The notes under the pieces were generated by a model, which saw nothing but the letters and a program-made list of their open reading frames with translations, was not told where the DNA came from and searched no databases. Positions 36,300-47,552 of a DNA stretch of 64,000 bases are shown piece by piece. Origin of the DNA: Parasitella parasitica (lineage: Eukaryota > Mucoromycota > Mucoromycetes > Mucorales > Mucoraceae); NCBI GenBank assembly GCA_025201805.1, contig MU619264.1, positions 77,728 to 141,727 on the forward strand, read 5' to 3'. Made by a program: the position numbers and the translations under genes. How positions within the stretch are numbered: position 1 is the stretch's first letter; each line of letters begins with the position of its first letter.

Positions 36300-39200
36300 A
36301 TGGATAGGCCTCAACCACCAGACGCCTTTTCGAGGACATTAGACAGTAAACCTCGACATTCGTACATCAGTCAAGTAAAGCAGCAGCATGCACAAGACAG
36401 CACAAGCACTGAAAACAGTTCAACAGTGAATAGACTTTCGCGTGTATTTGAAGCAAACCAGCTATTAGACAAACAACCTAAGCCTATTCCTCCTTCAAAA
36501 CCTCCGTCATTAAGCAAATCTTCTAATGCAATCGAACCATCTCCAAGGCAGCCTCCTCCACCTCCCACTCCACATGCACCTGCGCCTCCATCTAAACCAC
36601 AGCCAACACAAGAGGCTGAAATTGACGAAACATCACTTGTTTTCAAAGACATCCGGGCAAGATTTCAGCAAGATACTGCCTTGCCCATAGGTAATCATCA
36701 GGCAAGTTTGCTATAGATGTTTTGTTTCCGAAAAGTGAGGCTTAACATTTTTGCATTACATATACACTTGTAGCCTAAATACCGAATCCCCGTACCATTA
36801 ATGCCCTCAAAGACTGGCCCACCTGCTCCCGAAAAGGTGATCATTGCAGCAAAAACAGGGCCTCCAGCTCTACCTCTGAAACCCAAAACGAACAGCATTG
36901 TTACGAGCAGATATCCCGAGCAACTACATCAACAGCTACCGCCCTTCCGAGGCAGCCAGTATCAACAGCAGCAGCCACAGCCTAATTTATCTATTGATAC
37001 CACATCCTTCTCCACAGACGGCTATAAAAGCTTGTCTCTTCTGTCTGCTGCAGCATCTCCAGCGTCATCTATGCTCCATATTCCTGCAGTGATATCCCGG
37101 ACAACTACAGGAAACAGCAGCATTATAAGCAGCACATCCACATCCTCACAAAACTCTACGTCAACCAGTTCGAAACGAGGATGGCACATTAGTTCGTGGT
37201 TTACAAATCAGCAACAGCAGCAGCAACAGCAGCAGCAGCATGAGCAATTGAAGAGTTCGATTCGCAGGTCTGATTCCAACGTCATAGCGTCAGACATGGA
37301 AACTATGGATCTCTTATCGCCTGAATTTACTGGATCATCTGCAAATACAGCGACAAAACGAGAAAAAGTGATTGACGAACTGCTAGAGACTGAAAAGGCG
37401 TACCAAAAAGACATGTCTCTACTAAAATATATCTACTACGATGGCGCATTGAATGCAGGATTTTCGAAAATGGATATGCGGCACTTGTTTTCCAATCTCA
37501 CAGAAATCGTTGAATTTGAAAAGACGTTTGTTACTGTGTTGGAGCACTCTTGCGAGCAGGACTCGGTGGGGGCCTCTTTTCGAGAAACAGTAAGTTACAA
37601 CGATTGAAAGAGGTTGGATCTAACCTGCTGGGGGCTTCTCATAACTAGATGCGTGCGATCGATAGCATATACAGCGAATACTGTAAGAGACAAGAAGATG
37701 CCGTTTTAAAGTTGCAGGAATTAGAATTACTGCCTGAAATACAGGCTTTCTTGAATGTAATATTGTTCAGTTGACAATATACTGCGAGGTTTGATCTAAC
37801 AATGTCTGCCTGCATTTAGGAATGCAAGGAAAAGATCCAGGGAAAGACAACCAGTTGGGATTTAGGCAGTCTATTGATCAAGCCAGTGCAGCGAGTACTC
37901 AAATACCCTTTGCTGTTGAGAGAAATACTCTCCTTAACGCCACCCACACATATCGATCATGATGACCTTTCTGCTGCAGTAAAAGAGATTCAAGAAGTGG
38001 CAGATAATATTAACGAAATCAAGCGAAGAAAAGATATTGTAGAAAGAATTGTTGGCGACAAGAAGAAGACCGATATTAGTGTGAGTATTAGAGCTGTGTA
38101 ATAAAAAAAAAAGAGAGAGGACACTGACACTATTTCATTGCAGGTTGTGTAAGGTTGTCAAAAGCTATGTGTGATCCTGAGCTAATAATAATAGGAAATA
38201 GACATGGCATTAACAAGAGGTTTACTCGAAGAGCACAGAAATTCAAGCAGGTGACGGGATTAGCAGGAGAGCCAACGCATGATATTGTGTTTGAAGCGCT
38301 ACTGCTGAAATTTGAAGAACAACAGGAACTAGTTCGCCAGCTAGCGCGAGATGTGCAAGGTTGGGTCCGACATATCAAAATTGGATTTGAAAACCTTCAG
38401 CAACTTGCATGTAGCATGGAATCGCTCTATGGCTCATGGGGAGGCGTGCGTGTAAAAAGTTTGAATGGAATAAGCGACTTTAGCAGAACGGCGTCGTACA
38501 TGTCGTCTAACTTGTCTCGCGAGCTGGATAGCGACGTGCGTGGATTTGTATATAGTCGGATCGACGATTTTTTGCGAGTGTTTGATAACCCAACGCAAGT
38601 GATTCATAAACGAGCATTGAAAATGATTGACTATGACAGAGTGAGAGACATCAAGTTAAAAGGAGATATACCAGACAAAGCGCTACAAGAGTCGGCAGAT
38701 GCTTATGTCTCTATCAATGGCCAGCTTGTGGATGAATTGCCAAAATTCTTTAATTTGACGGCAAAGTATTTCGATGTTTTGACAGGTGGAATAGCACTGG
38801 TGCAATTGAAATTTTTTGGTCTGATGCAGAAAGAATGGATCAAGCTGATAGAGCAGAATCTGGGCATGAAGGCTGCTAGATCGTTTGAGGCCATTATTGC
38901 GAATCATATGGATGAGTTGGATAAAGTTGAGAATATAGCGAGCAAAATAAGCATACTACACAAAAGTAGATATGCAAGCAGTATAGGGAGCGATTCTCCC
39001 ACTTTATCCATGTCGCCTAGACAAAGATCGGGAAACCTTTACTCTCCAAGAATAGCGTCTGATTATGGTAAATAATTTAAGTGATATTACCTACATTTCA
39101 AGTTTTTTCTAACGGACAAAATTGTACTTTAACTATGTTTTATAGCAACCGCCGGTAGTCCTTCACCACGATTTATGTCTCCATCTACTGCAACACCGCC

Positions 39201-39447
39201 TGCGCCTGTAGTTGGAAATTTAATCGATTTGGAACAAGATGGACCTGTAGCAACACCGCAAGATTTCAACTGTATTGTTCTTTACGATTTTGAAATGGAT
39301 GAAGAGGATAGGCTTAATGTGAAGAGAGGCACTATCTTGCGTGTATCACAAGATGAGGACTATCTAGATCAAGATTGGTGGTTTGCAACTACAGCAGATG
39401 ATTTCAAATCAGGTTGGGTTCCAATCAACTATTGTAAAAAATTATAA
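36300..39447 (+). CDS. RhoGEF-BAR-SH3 protein (Tuba/DNMBP-like, S. pombe Gef1-like)
   Basis: Six or seven exons. The first third is disordered: proline motifs (KPIPPSKPPSLSK, RQPPPPPTPHAPAPPSKPQ), Ser/Thr-rich stretches and a CAG-coded Gln run near 37210. The DH (RhoGEF) domain starts at KREKVIDELLETEKAYQKDM, then SLLIKPVQRVLKYPLLLREI, the conserved helix. A BAR domain follows from about 38155 (FEEQQELVRQLARDVQGWVR, LVDELPKFFNLTAKYFDVLT, LVQLKFFGLMQKEWIKLIEQ). The last exon (39148-39447) is an SH3 domain with FNCIVLYDFEMDEEDRLNVK, DWWFATT and GWVPINYCKKL. The DH-BAR order without PH matches DNMBP/Tuba and fission yeast Gef1, which activate Cdc42. Role: couples membrane curvature to Cdc42 activation. 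Confidence 0.9.
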
Positions 39448-40422
39448 CTATCTTCTATAATATTATGTAAAATATAACTTTTATATATATGTATATATAT
39501 ACAAATCATTAACATGTATATATTATGACATTTAATAAAACTTGATATAAGGTGCTCGAATCCTAGTTAATTATTCTAGTAGATAAGAAACAGATCTTTC
39601 ATTACGCTTCAATCTGTGGATGCATGTATTTGTGTATGTGCATAAATCTCGTTATACTCGGTGATAGTTTAATGGTATCATTCACCCGGGAATTCCCTGG
39701 CGCCCCTTAATTCAAATAAGTAGTCGGATGCCTCCGCGGAAGGGACCGCCAGTCATATCTTATCGTAAATGTCTTTGCAAATGTCTTTAGCTGACATAAT
39801 CTCATCTTGAGTTTCTAATTAAGATGTTGGTACAAGAAATTTGGTTCGCCCTGTTTCTACTTTTGAAGATCTATCTAGACTTTGATTTGTGGGGTGGGGA
39901 GGAGGAAGAGATTTGATGGAATGCATAGAATGTGAAATTATGACAATCTATTAGTCAGGTTTTCAATATATGGGTAAACAAACTTTTTGCTTGAGTAACC
40001 AATGTACAGTTTACAAATAAAATATAATAACCAATCAATTCTAAATTTTGAAACGCTGTTATAATGATTAGGGTTATCAGGGTTTTCTTTGTCATTTCAT
40101 CAATTATGAGCGCAAATGATCGAGTAAAGTATATAAATTTATCAAAGCTGAGTCTGAGGAATACGGCTCCATGAGATGCGAAACGGATAACCCAAACATA
40201 GGGAAAGACTTGGGATAGTTGAAAAAAGATATATTTATAAAGTAGAGATGAAGAAAGTAAAATACAATAATGAACAGTGAAGGATAAAAGAATTTATGGA
40301 GTAGAATGATTTTTGCTTTATAACTGATGATATGTACCTGACCACAGTTCCATGTGATACAACAAAAGGGTTTTCATCCAGGCAAAATCATCATCGCACA
40401 AAAAAAAAAAAAGGTTGGGGAT
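39448..40422. other. Convergent 3' intergenic region with a tRNA-like fragment
   Basis: About 975 bp between RhoGEF and the zinc-finger gene. Contains TATATG repeats near 39480-39500, the tRNA-like segment from 39658, GC-richer DNA to 39755, and a long AT-rich remainder with an A13 tract at 40400-40412. Confidence 0.5.
39658..39722 (+). other. tRNA-like fragment (tRNA-Asp-like 5' end), probably a relic
   Basis: TCGGTGA-TA-GTTTAATGGT reproduces the acceptor, linker and D-arm start of fungal tRNA-Asp and contains a full Pol III A box (TAGTTTAATGG, 39665-39675). The sequence then departs: a near-palindrome CCCGGGAATTCCCTGG replaces the anticodon arm, and only a weak B box (ATTCAAAT in a CTTA/TAAG stem) appears at about 39709. 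No acceptor 3' strand was found, so a working tRNA is unlikely. Confidence 0.4.
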
Positions 40423-41553
40423 TCAACCAAACGTACTGACTATATGTGCCAGCTGCAATAAACCTGCTTGAGATGGTTCTTTCCCATCATTTTCAGTATT
40501 TTCGTTGCTGCTGTTGCTGTTATTATTCGATAAGGAGGTAGGCGTGGAGGCTGCTGTAGTTTCACGTTGTTCATTTTGTATTATTGTTTCAAAACCGGTT
40601 GGATGCAATAATGTGAATGGGAATATTTTTCTCTTTTTTACAGGTCTTAAATAAGTAAGAGGCTTGTGTTGGTAAAATATACTCTCATTAGACTCTGCTA
40701 TTACTGGAGGTGTTGGTGGCGATGCTTTCACGGTAGATTCTTCCATTTCTCGAGTATACAATGACGACGATTCATGTCCAACAGGTTCTACTGACCATGT
40801 ACCATTGCTATTTCTTCTACTTGCTGGCGTAGATTTGTCTGCATTGAAATTTTCATTTTGTTGTAATTGCTGCTTTTGCATGTGGGATGCAGCTACAGCT
40901 CCCAGAGGTGTCGGCATATTGTACTTTACGGATGATAAACTGTTACGCTCCATTGTCGAAGGATGGCTCAGCAAATACCGGCGATAGTTGTTTAAATGTT
41001 GATCTATTGTCAAAGGTCTTTCTACACGATACGGGTCTGATCGAATTCTTTGGTGGGCATGGAGTCGTGGTCTTGGATGTGGATCTTCTGTAGTCACTTT
41101 CTTTTGTGTCCTTTTAGATTTTGGAGACATGTGCGTGCGATAGTGTTGCATCATATTATCCTGGCGAGAGAAGCGAGATAAACAACCAGGAAATAAACAG
41201 GGAAAGTTCTTTTCGCCAGTGTGAATGCGATTATGTCTAGCCAAATGTCCACTAGAGAAGCAATTAGACATGCAGTCGCATTAGGGCCACGTATCTTACC
41301 TAGTAGTAAAGCTCTTTGCACATCCTGATTCTGCGCAGTGGTATTTTCTTTTGGAGGAGGATTCTGCAGGCGCTGACGAGGTTGCTGGTGTTGATACCGT
41401 TTCCATGGCACCGGTATTTTCATCTGAATTATCAGATGAAGGAGGGCTGGGCACAGACATGACCATTGGGCCACTGTCGTTCAGTAAGTTAATATGACGA
41501 CCTGATGCATTTGTAATCAAAAATGCTGATTCTTTTGAAATATCATTCAACAT
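40423..41553 (-). CDS. C2H2 zinc-finger transcription factor, Nrg1-like
   Basis: Two exons, complement 41300-41553 and 40423-41251; 1083 nt, 360 aa. The intron falls inside the first finger and restores FTTSGHLARHNRIHTGEK. Two adjacent CX4CX12HX3H fingers: CAESGCAKSFTTSGHLARH, then CLFPGCLSRFSRQDNMMQHY, the pair typical of fungal Nrg1/Nrg2 and related repressors. The N-terminus is Ser/Pro-rich (VPSPPSSDNSDENTG). After the fingers comes a basic segment (KSKRTQKK) and a long polar tail with Asn/Ser runs. Family role: represses glucose-regulated, stress and filamentation genes, often through Tup1-Ssn6. Target genes cannot be read here. Divergent from the orphan gene at 41911. Confidence 0.87.
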
Positions 41554-41910
41554 GTTGTTATTTTTTTGTATACAGGAAAGGAAAAAAAAAAAAAAAAGAG
41601 TAAAAGGGGAAATGGAAATTCAATTCTGGGTAAATCGTTCTTGTCTGGTTTCAAAGAAAAACATGAACTCAGTTTATGTGACCAATGGATTAGATAATAG
41701 AGACCCTCTCCAAAGGGCCCTTGATTCCTTTCCATTGCACATACAAGCCAATCATCATGGCTGTAGGGTTGACTATTATTGCATACCGGATATGATGATA
41801 TTGAATCAAACTCCTTGGATGAAACCCCCTTCTTTTCAACTATATAAATTTCAACATCTTAGAGCCTACTGCTTTTCTTCTTTTCTTTCATATTTTGAAT
41901 CATTCCTCAA
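41554..41910. other. Divergent promoter region, zinc-finger gene and orphan gene
   Basis: 357 bp. A purine-rich leader on plus (41578-41625) corresponds to a CT-rich 5' leader of the zinc-finger gene. Nothing else recognised. Confidence 0.5.
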
Positions 41911-42872
41911 ATGCTAGTTAGGGTCAATTTCATTCTGAATGGAAACGTCCGTTTCTTTCCATCGCCAGCTAGTTGCAAACCACCATCCGTGCATACTGAG
42001 CAAGATTCTAATGCCCAAGAAGATGTACAAGATTCTCAACCAGAACAAGGTACTTGCTGGCCGTATTGTCTTTTTTCAAATGTCTAATTTTATCTCTATA
42101 AAATCTCAAAGCAAATCCCGAAATGACGGCAAAACCGGTAATTAGTGACCAGAATGGAGGGGATTACGGTACTATAATTATCCACAACCAAGAGAATCTT
42201 CATGTTGAATCAAATCATGAAGATCTCTGCAGAATCGAACTAGAATCGACGCCAGATATTACAGACAAATCGTCTGTAGAACAAGACATGATGTACTCTG
42301 CTTTCTCTGCTTTCACGACAGCGTCTACTTCGCTACAGCCGCACAATGACATCGAGAGCCTGAAAAGCAGTAATATAACTTGCTATCATAGCGTATTATC
42401 AAAGAAGCCTGTGAGCAGCCTTTTACTCGAAAGCCCAATCCCATCGTGTATCGGTAGCATTGACATCAAAGAGGATAATAGCGTTGTTACAGATGATGAA
42501 ACAATCACTCCCCCTGCAAATCTGATCTACTACAAGAGACGCGAAGATTTCTACCCACATAAGACGATTGTAGAACATCAACAGCAACAGGAAGAAGGCG
42601 AAATATACCCTCCTGCATTGAACCACAGTAATAGACGTCAAAGCATCCAGTAAGACATCTCTTTTGCCATTGATCGGCATTATCTCTTCTTGCTCTCCTA
42701 ACAAATGTATCTCGATTTATTTTATAGCATGGCAGTGAAAAAAATTTATTCTACCAAGCCGGCTTCGCTACATGACGGCAATGGGATGCCCGTATTCAAG
42801 CCATCAGGAACCTCTAAAAAGCCAAGAGACATATACCGAAGAATAAAGACGTTGGTCAAGCATCGAAAATAA
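41911..42872 (+). CDS. Orphan hydrophilic protein
   Basis: Three exons, 41911-42049, 42112-42649 and 42728-42872; joined 822 nt, 273 aa, all borders in frame with standard GT-AG introns. I do not recognise the family. The first residues (MLVRVNFILNGNVRFF) are hydrophobic and the rest is acidic, Ser/Thr-rich and probably disordered, with a Gln run (EHQQQQEEGE). The last 45 residues are basic (MAVKKIYSTKPASL; KKPRDIYRRIKTLVKHRK), like a nuclear or nucleic-acid-binding tail. The start codon is the least certain point; translation could also begin at MTAKPV (42123). Confidence 0.55.
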
Positions 42873-44679
42873 TATTAGATAACAAATGTATATAACTATA
42901 TCCCCTATATTGCCATCATTCCCATTGAAACATTTTGTTTGTCGGCTTGTGTACAACATGTCGTGCAAACCATAATAAACGCTGCATATTTGAATGATAA
43001 CACACATGTATATTGGCTCATAAAGTTTCACAACCTCCTGCGTTTCTCTTACATTCACAGCTCTGATCGTCTTATAAATAAACTGATCAGCAAGAGTACA
43101 TGGCAGCAAGGTTCTTTATTTGCGACAGAAATGTGGAGCGGTTTGCGTTGGATATTCTACTATATCTCTCTGATTCTGATATTGACATTGATGGGCTTGT
43201 ATGGTAAATATTTGCATGTTTCAAGGTTCAATCCCGCGAGTTATATGATTTCATGAATACATGCCTTGATATAACTAGCGTGCCAACGTCATCTCGTTTT
43301 CTGAAATTGTATGAGTCGCATAATATATCTTCGCCATATGTCCTAATATAAATATGTTGAACATTAGTAGCAATCTAAGATGTGAAAGTTTACTTCTTGC
43401 AATTACGTTTATTATCAGGTACCCTACTTCACCATTATTAGCTTACAGATATTAACTAGCTTTGCCAAATTTGATTATGCACAGCCGAATATTTTAACTT
43501 TTTTACCGCAATAATACATTAATGACGGATGTGTGAGCGCTTGCCTGATTGAAGTGTAGTCCTATGAAATAACTAATAAAAGTTAAATTCTTCTTCAATA
43601 ATTATTACACTAAAGAACGCTGCATTGAATATAAGCAGAAATATCAGTGACAAGGCACATAAAGTGTTAAATAACGCCTAATAATAATCTCATCATAGCA
43701 CCCAAAGGGTTATCATGACAGAGAAACCTATTTGGCCCTGATAATTTCATCTGCCATTTCTCTACATCAACTTTTATTTCGCAACAATATGTATAGTGCT
43801 TTGTTTACCTAAAAGTAGCACCAAAAACACATGCAGCACAAACATTTCTAAGAGTTTTGGAGACGCCAGAACAGAACCTCATACAATTACAACGCTATGC
43901 AAGCAGCATCTCTTTATATTAACGATACTTTAGTAAAATCATATATAACTTGGGCAGACTTAACCTTATAAAAGTTAATCATCTGGTTTAGCACATGAAG
44001 AATATAATAATGATAAAATTTTACATAAAAATACTAATTTTCTAATATGTAGCACATTACGAAAGTAGCAGTTGCGATCGTGAATCTTGTTATAGACTTT
44101 ATAACAAAATGATCACCCTCTTTTCATAGCTTCAACATTTTATGTTAATACCGAGGGCACTACAAGTACATATGGTTTAACGCATATTAATAGATGACTA
44201 TCGATGGTTTTGTGTTATATTGGGGAGGGGGAGGGGGTAGTGCAGCTATTATAAAAGGGATGTTTCTCAAGTACAAGGTGTTACTGATGAGCAAAACTGT
44301 ATTATGTAACCTCGAAATTCTTTAACTGCCATATATTCCTGCCTATGTATTCACAATCTGAACCGTTTTATATCACTAGCCAAGATTAATTACAGCTTGG
44401 TTTCTGAATGTGGTTACTATAGCAATCGTTTACTAGTCGCTGTAGTGTAATTACATAGTGCTAGTAATAGCTGCTATCACTAGCACTAGCATTAGGGCAC
44501 AATATTCAAAAATACATAATACGGATTGCTATTCTGCGAGCTATGGATTTAATTTGTCCAGTATCTGTTCCAGCAATACTATTTGGTATGTGTCAAAGAT
44601 CCACGCAATTCTGTTTTTCGCTTACTAAAACTGTTCAGTCCGAGGGAAAAATAAAACACCTCTGTACCTGAAAGATTTA
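42873..44679. other. Long intergenic region
   Basis: About 1.8 kb. A 105-codon plus-strand frame at 42939-43256 has no ATG start and one hydrophobic stretch; I do not support it. 44221-44237 is G-rich (GGGGAGGGGGAGGGGG) and is followed at 44250 by TATAAAAGGG, a good TATA box but 430 bp before the next start codon, so it may drive a leader with an intron or an unannotated transcript. The rest is AT-rich. Confidence 0.5.
44250..44259 (+). promoter_or_regulatory. G-rich tract plus TATA box upstream of the Nudix gene
   Basis: TATAAAAGGG preceded 13 bases earlier by a G/A-rich tract. Its distance from the start codon at 44680 suggests a long or spliced leader. Prediction from sequence only. Confidence 0.3.
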
Positions 44680-46443
44680 ATGGTTCCCTTCTTTCATAAA
44701 ACGCACAAAAAAAACATGAGCATGACTTTATTCGAAGCAGCAGCAGAAGGCAATATAGATTACTTGAAAAGAAACATCAAACTCATCAACGAGAAGAATG
44801 AACGTGGCTGGACTCCTCTGCACTTTGCTGCACGTTTTGGGCAGTTGGAAGCAGCCAAATTTCTAAAGGGCAGCGAAGCAGATGTATCTATTGTCAATGG
44901 AGAAGGCAAAACTGCAGCACAGGTGGCTAGTTTTTGGGGTAACGACAAAATCGCACAGCTGCTGACAGTTGATGCAGCACCTGTTGCCACAGGCTCAGCT
45001 GTTGGTGCAGATGGCTCCCCTTTTCCAGACAATTATACTGCGGTTTTTGCGGGTAATCCCCTGAACAGGTAATAACATGCTAAACAGGATTACCTCCATT
45101 TAATAAATACGCATACTGACATACGACCGAAGATATGGTTGGAATCGTGGAAAAGCCGAGTTTCTAGCCAAGATTGCTCGCTCGCCTAAAGCAAAGTATC
45201 TGATTTTGAATGGATTGAAAGCATTGTATAACTCTGAAGGAGGGTTGTATTATGCTGGGTATAATCAGGTAGCATCTGTTGTTGAACGGGTCTATACAGA
45301 AAATGATTTTGTTCCCAATAATACAGACGTTATTCTGATCTTTATGGGCATTGACGAAAGCCAAGGTCAAGGGGAAGATGGAGAGATTATTTGGGCACTT
45401 GATTTGACTCCCCAAGGTGTTCTCAAGCAAGAATATAGCAAGATAATACAGGGTACAGTTAGATGATGCGAATATTTACAAAAGTATTCCTAAATCAATA
45501 GTGCGTACTTTATAGAGTTTGAATTGCAAAATCTGGAATTTCTACCTACTCTTCCTCGTGCATTTGTTATGGAAAAGTCGGTCAGTGCTATCATTGCGCA
45601 AGCAGCAGCCATGGGTAAATAGCCAAACATGTCGGCTTACTGTGTCTAACAAACAATCTACAAAATGCGTACAGTTGATTGGAATGCTAGGGCTAAATTC
45701 TGTCCAGCCTGCGGCAAACGCACGATCTCACAAGAAGCTGGCTATAAACGTAGCTGTCCCACGACGGATGGGGAGAAATGCATTAGCCACACTGGTATCC
45801 AAAACTTTGCCTATCCCAGAACAGGTAGCTTATTAAGAAGAAATGCATTACAGGCTATTTTTAAACTCTTTAATTTTTATTTAGATGCTGTGATCATTGT
45901 TTGTATCGTTCACCCTAACGGTGACAAGATCTTGCTGGGCCGCCAAAAGAGATGGCCAAACAAGATGTTTTCTTGCATTTCAGGTAAAAAGTAGAAAGTA
46001 CAAAACGAGTGCATACTGAAAGATGAGATGTTTTGGTAGGCTTTGTTGAAGCAGCAGAGACCCTCGAAGAGGCTGTACGCCGTGAGGCATTTGAAGAAAC
46101 AGGTGTAGTGGTTGATCGTGTGGCCTATCATAGTAGCCAACCTTGGGTAAATACGGTGCACATGCCAAGCAATATCAATAATACTCATTTCTCTTTCTAG
46201 CCATTCCCCAACTCACTCATGCTGGGTTTCATTGCTGAAGCCGTGTCGACTGATATCCATTTCCGCGATGATGAATTGGAATCTGCTCAGTGGTTCACTC
46301 GCTCTGAGGTAACTGCAGCCTTAAAAGGTAATATAAATGCTATTTTTTCCATGGCACCCAAGGGATCACTTGCCTCCACCTTGGTTCATGCATGGATCAA
46401 TGATAAGAAATGGCAACAGCCTGGCAAGTCTGCAAAGATGTAA
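44680..46443 (+). CDS. NUDT12: Ankyrin-Nudix NADH pyrophosphatase (NUDT12-like)
   Basis: Hydrolyses NAD(P)H to NMNH plus AMP and can remove NAD caps from RNA. Layout: two to three ankyrin repeats ([39 protein letters not shown]), then the NUDT12 N-terminal domain ([20 protein letters not shown]), a zinc ribbon ([20 protein letters not shown]), and a Nudix domain with the full box [20 protein letters not shown] followed by TGV, and the downstream NADH-family [14 protein letters not shown] motif. Six exons, introns 50-80 nt. Ankyrin repeats are found in animal NUDT12 and are absent from yeast Npy1. The last residues (SAKM) are not a standard peroxisomal PTS1, unlike most family members. The start may be 44680 or the second Met at 44716. 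Confidence 0.93.
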
Positions 46444-46566
46444 TAATAAACCATTTTTCTCGGGGCGGGGTTATGTGTGCAAATCCGTTGTTTTGTGTAT
46501 AAATAAAGTTTCTTTTATTCGCGTGAAGCTTTTTTCTTTCTTTTAGCTTTCAACTTTATTTCAAAT

Positions 46567-47552
46567 ATGTCTTATCAACCGCCACCGCCATCTTACGGAC
46601 AAAATCCTCAACAACAAAACTATCAGCAGCAAGGTTATCAACAGCAGGGCTATCAACAGCAGGGCTATCAACAACAACAAAATTACGGCGGTAAGTTTGC
46701 TTACATGTGAGTATGTTGCGCAGCCAGCTGATGTTATATCACACAGCCCCTCCCACTGAAATACGTCCTGGGGTTGATCCACAACTTTTATCATGGTTTA
46801 AAGCAGTTGGTAAGTAGGGCGCCTGACAACCTCTGCATTCCTGGATTAATAACTGTTAACTTAATGATATCAGATACTGATGGCTCTGGACAACTCTCTG
46901 CCGATGAACTTCAAAAAGCTTTGATCAATGGTGATTGGAGTCCTTTTAATATTGAAACTGTTCGTTTAATGGTCAATATGTTTGATACTGGTAAGTCTTC
47001 AGAGGGGAGCAGGAGCTGAGTTTATTCAATCCAAATGTCTATTTTCGTAGACAACAGCGGTACAATCAAATACGAAGAGTTTGCTGGCTTGTGGAAATAT
47101 ATTGAAGACTGGAAGAGGTGTTTCCAAACCTTTGATGTCGATCGTTCTGGTACCATCAACGAAAATGAAATGGGGATTGCTTTGCGTTCATTTGGCTTCA
47201 ATGTTTCATCTACATTCATCAAAACTTTGATACAAAAGTTTGATCGCTATGGTATAGTATTCGTTTTTTCTCACTACATATAGCGGCACTCTTTTTTTTT
47301 CTAACATTACAATATTAACAGCTACTATTAAAAATACAGGAAAAGGTGATGTCTCATTTGATAACTTTGTACAAGCTTGCGTTACAATGAAGACCTTGAC
47401 TGATTCTTTCAAGCAATTCGATAACAACCACGATGGTTGGATTCAGATAAACTATGAGCAGGTAATATTGAAATGGGTTCTATTGTGATGTGTGTCATTG
47501 TGCTGACTTTTATAAATAGTTTTTGGATCTTGTTGTTCGTCAACGTCCTTGA
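46567..47552 (+). CDS. Penta-EF-hand protein (peflin/ALG-2-like)
   Basis: Five or six exons. The N-terminus is a Tyr/Gln/Pro repeat (YQQQGYQQQGYQQQ), as in fungal Pef1 and animal peflin, then APPTEIRPGVDPQLLSWF. EF hands visible: DTDGSGQLSADEL, DTDNSGTIKYEEF (across an intron), DVDRSGTINENEM, a degenerate fourth, and DNNHDGWIQINYEQF, ending FLDLVVRQRP. The tail matches the dimerising fifth hand. Family role: calcium-dependent adaptor in ESCRT/ER-exit trafficking and, in yeast Pef1, polarity and budding. Same strand as the Nudix gene, 123 bp downstream, with a TATAAATA at about 46498 in between. Confidence 0.9.

Noticed and set aside
43201-43245. GGTTCAATCCC resembling a Pol III B box
   Set aside because: No A box at the right distance upstream and no tRNA fold.
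42939-43256. 105-codon frame after the orphan gene
   Set aside because: Starts from a TTG, overlaps a similar-sized frame on the other strand, and has no family resemblance.
43731-43800. Possible third copy of the dispersed repeat (GGCCCTGATAATTTCATCTGCC ... CTTTTATTTCGC)
   Set aside because: Only scattered matches and no conserved boxes; not better than expected in AT-rich DNA without an alignment program.
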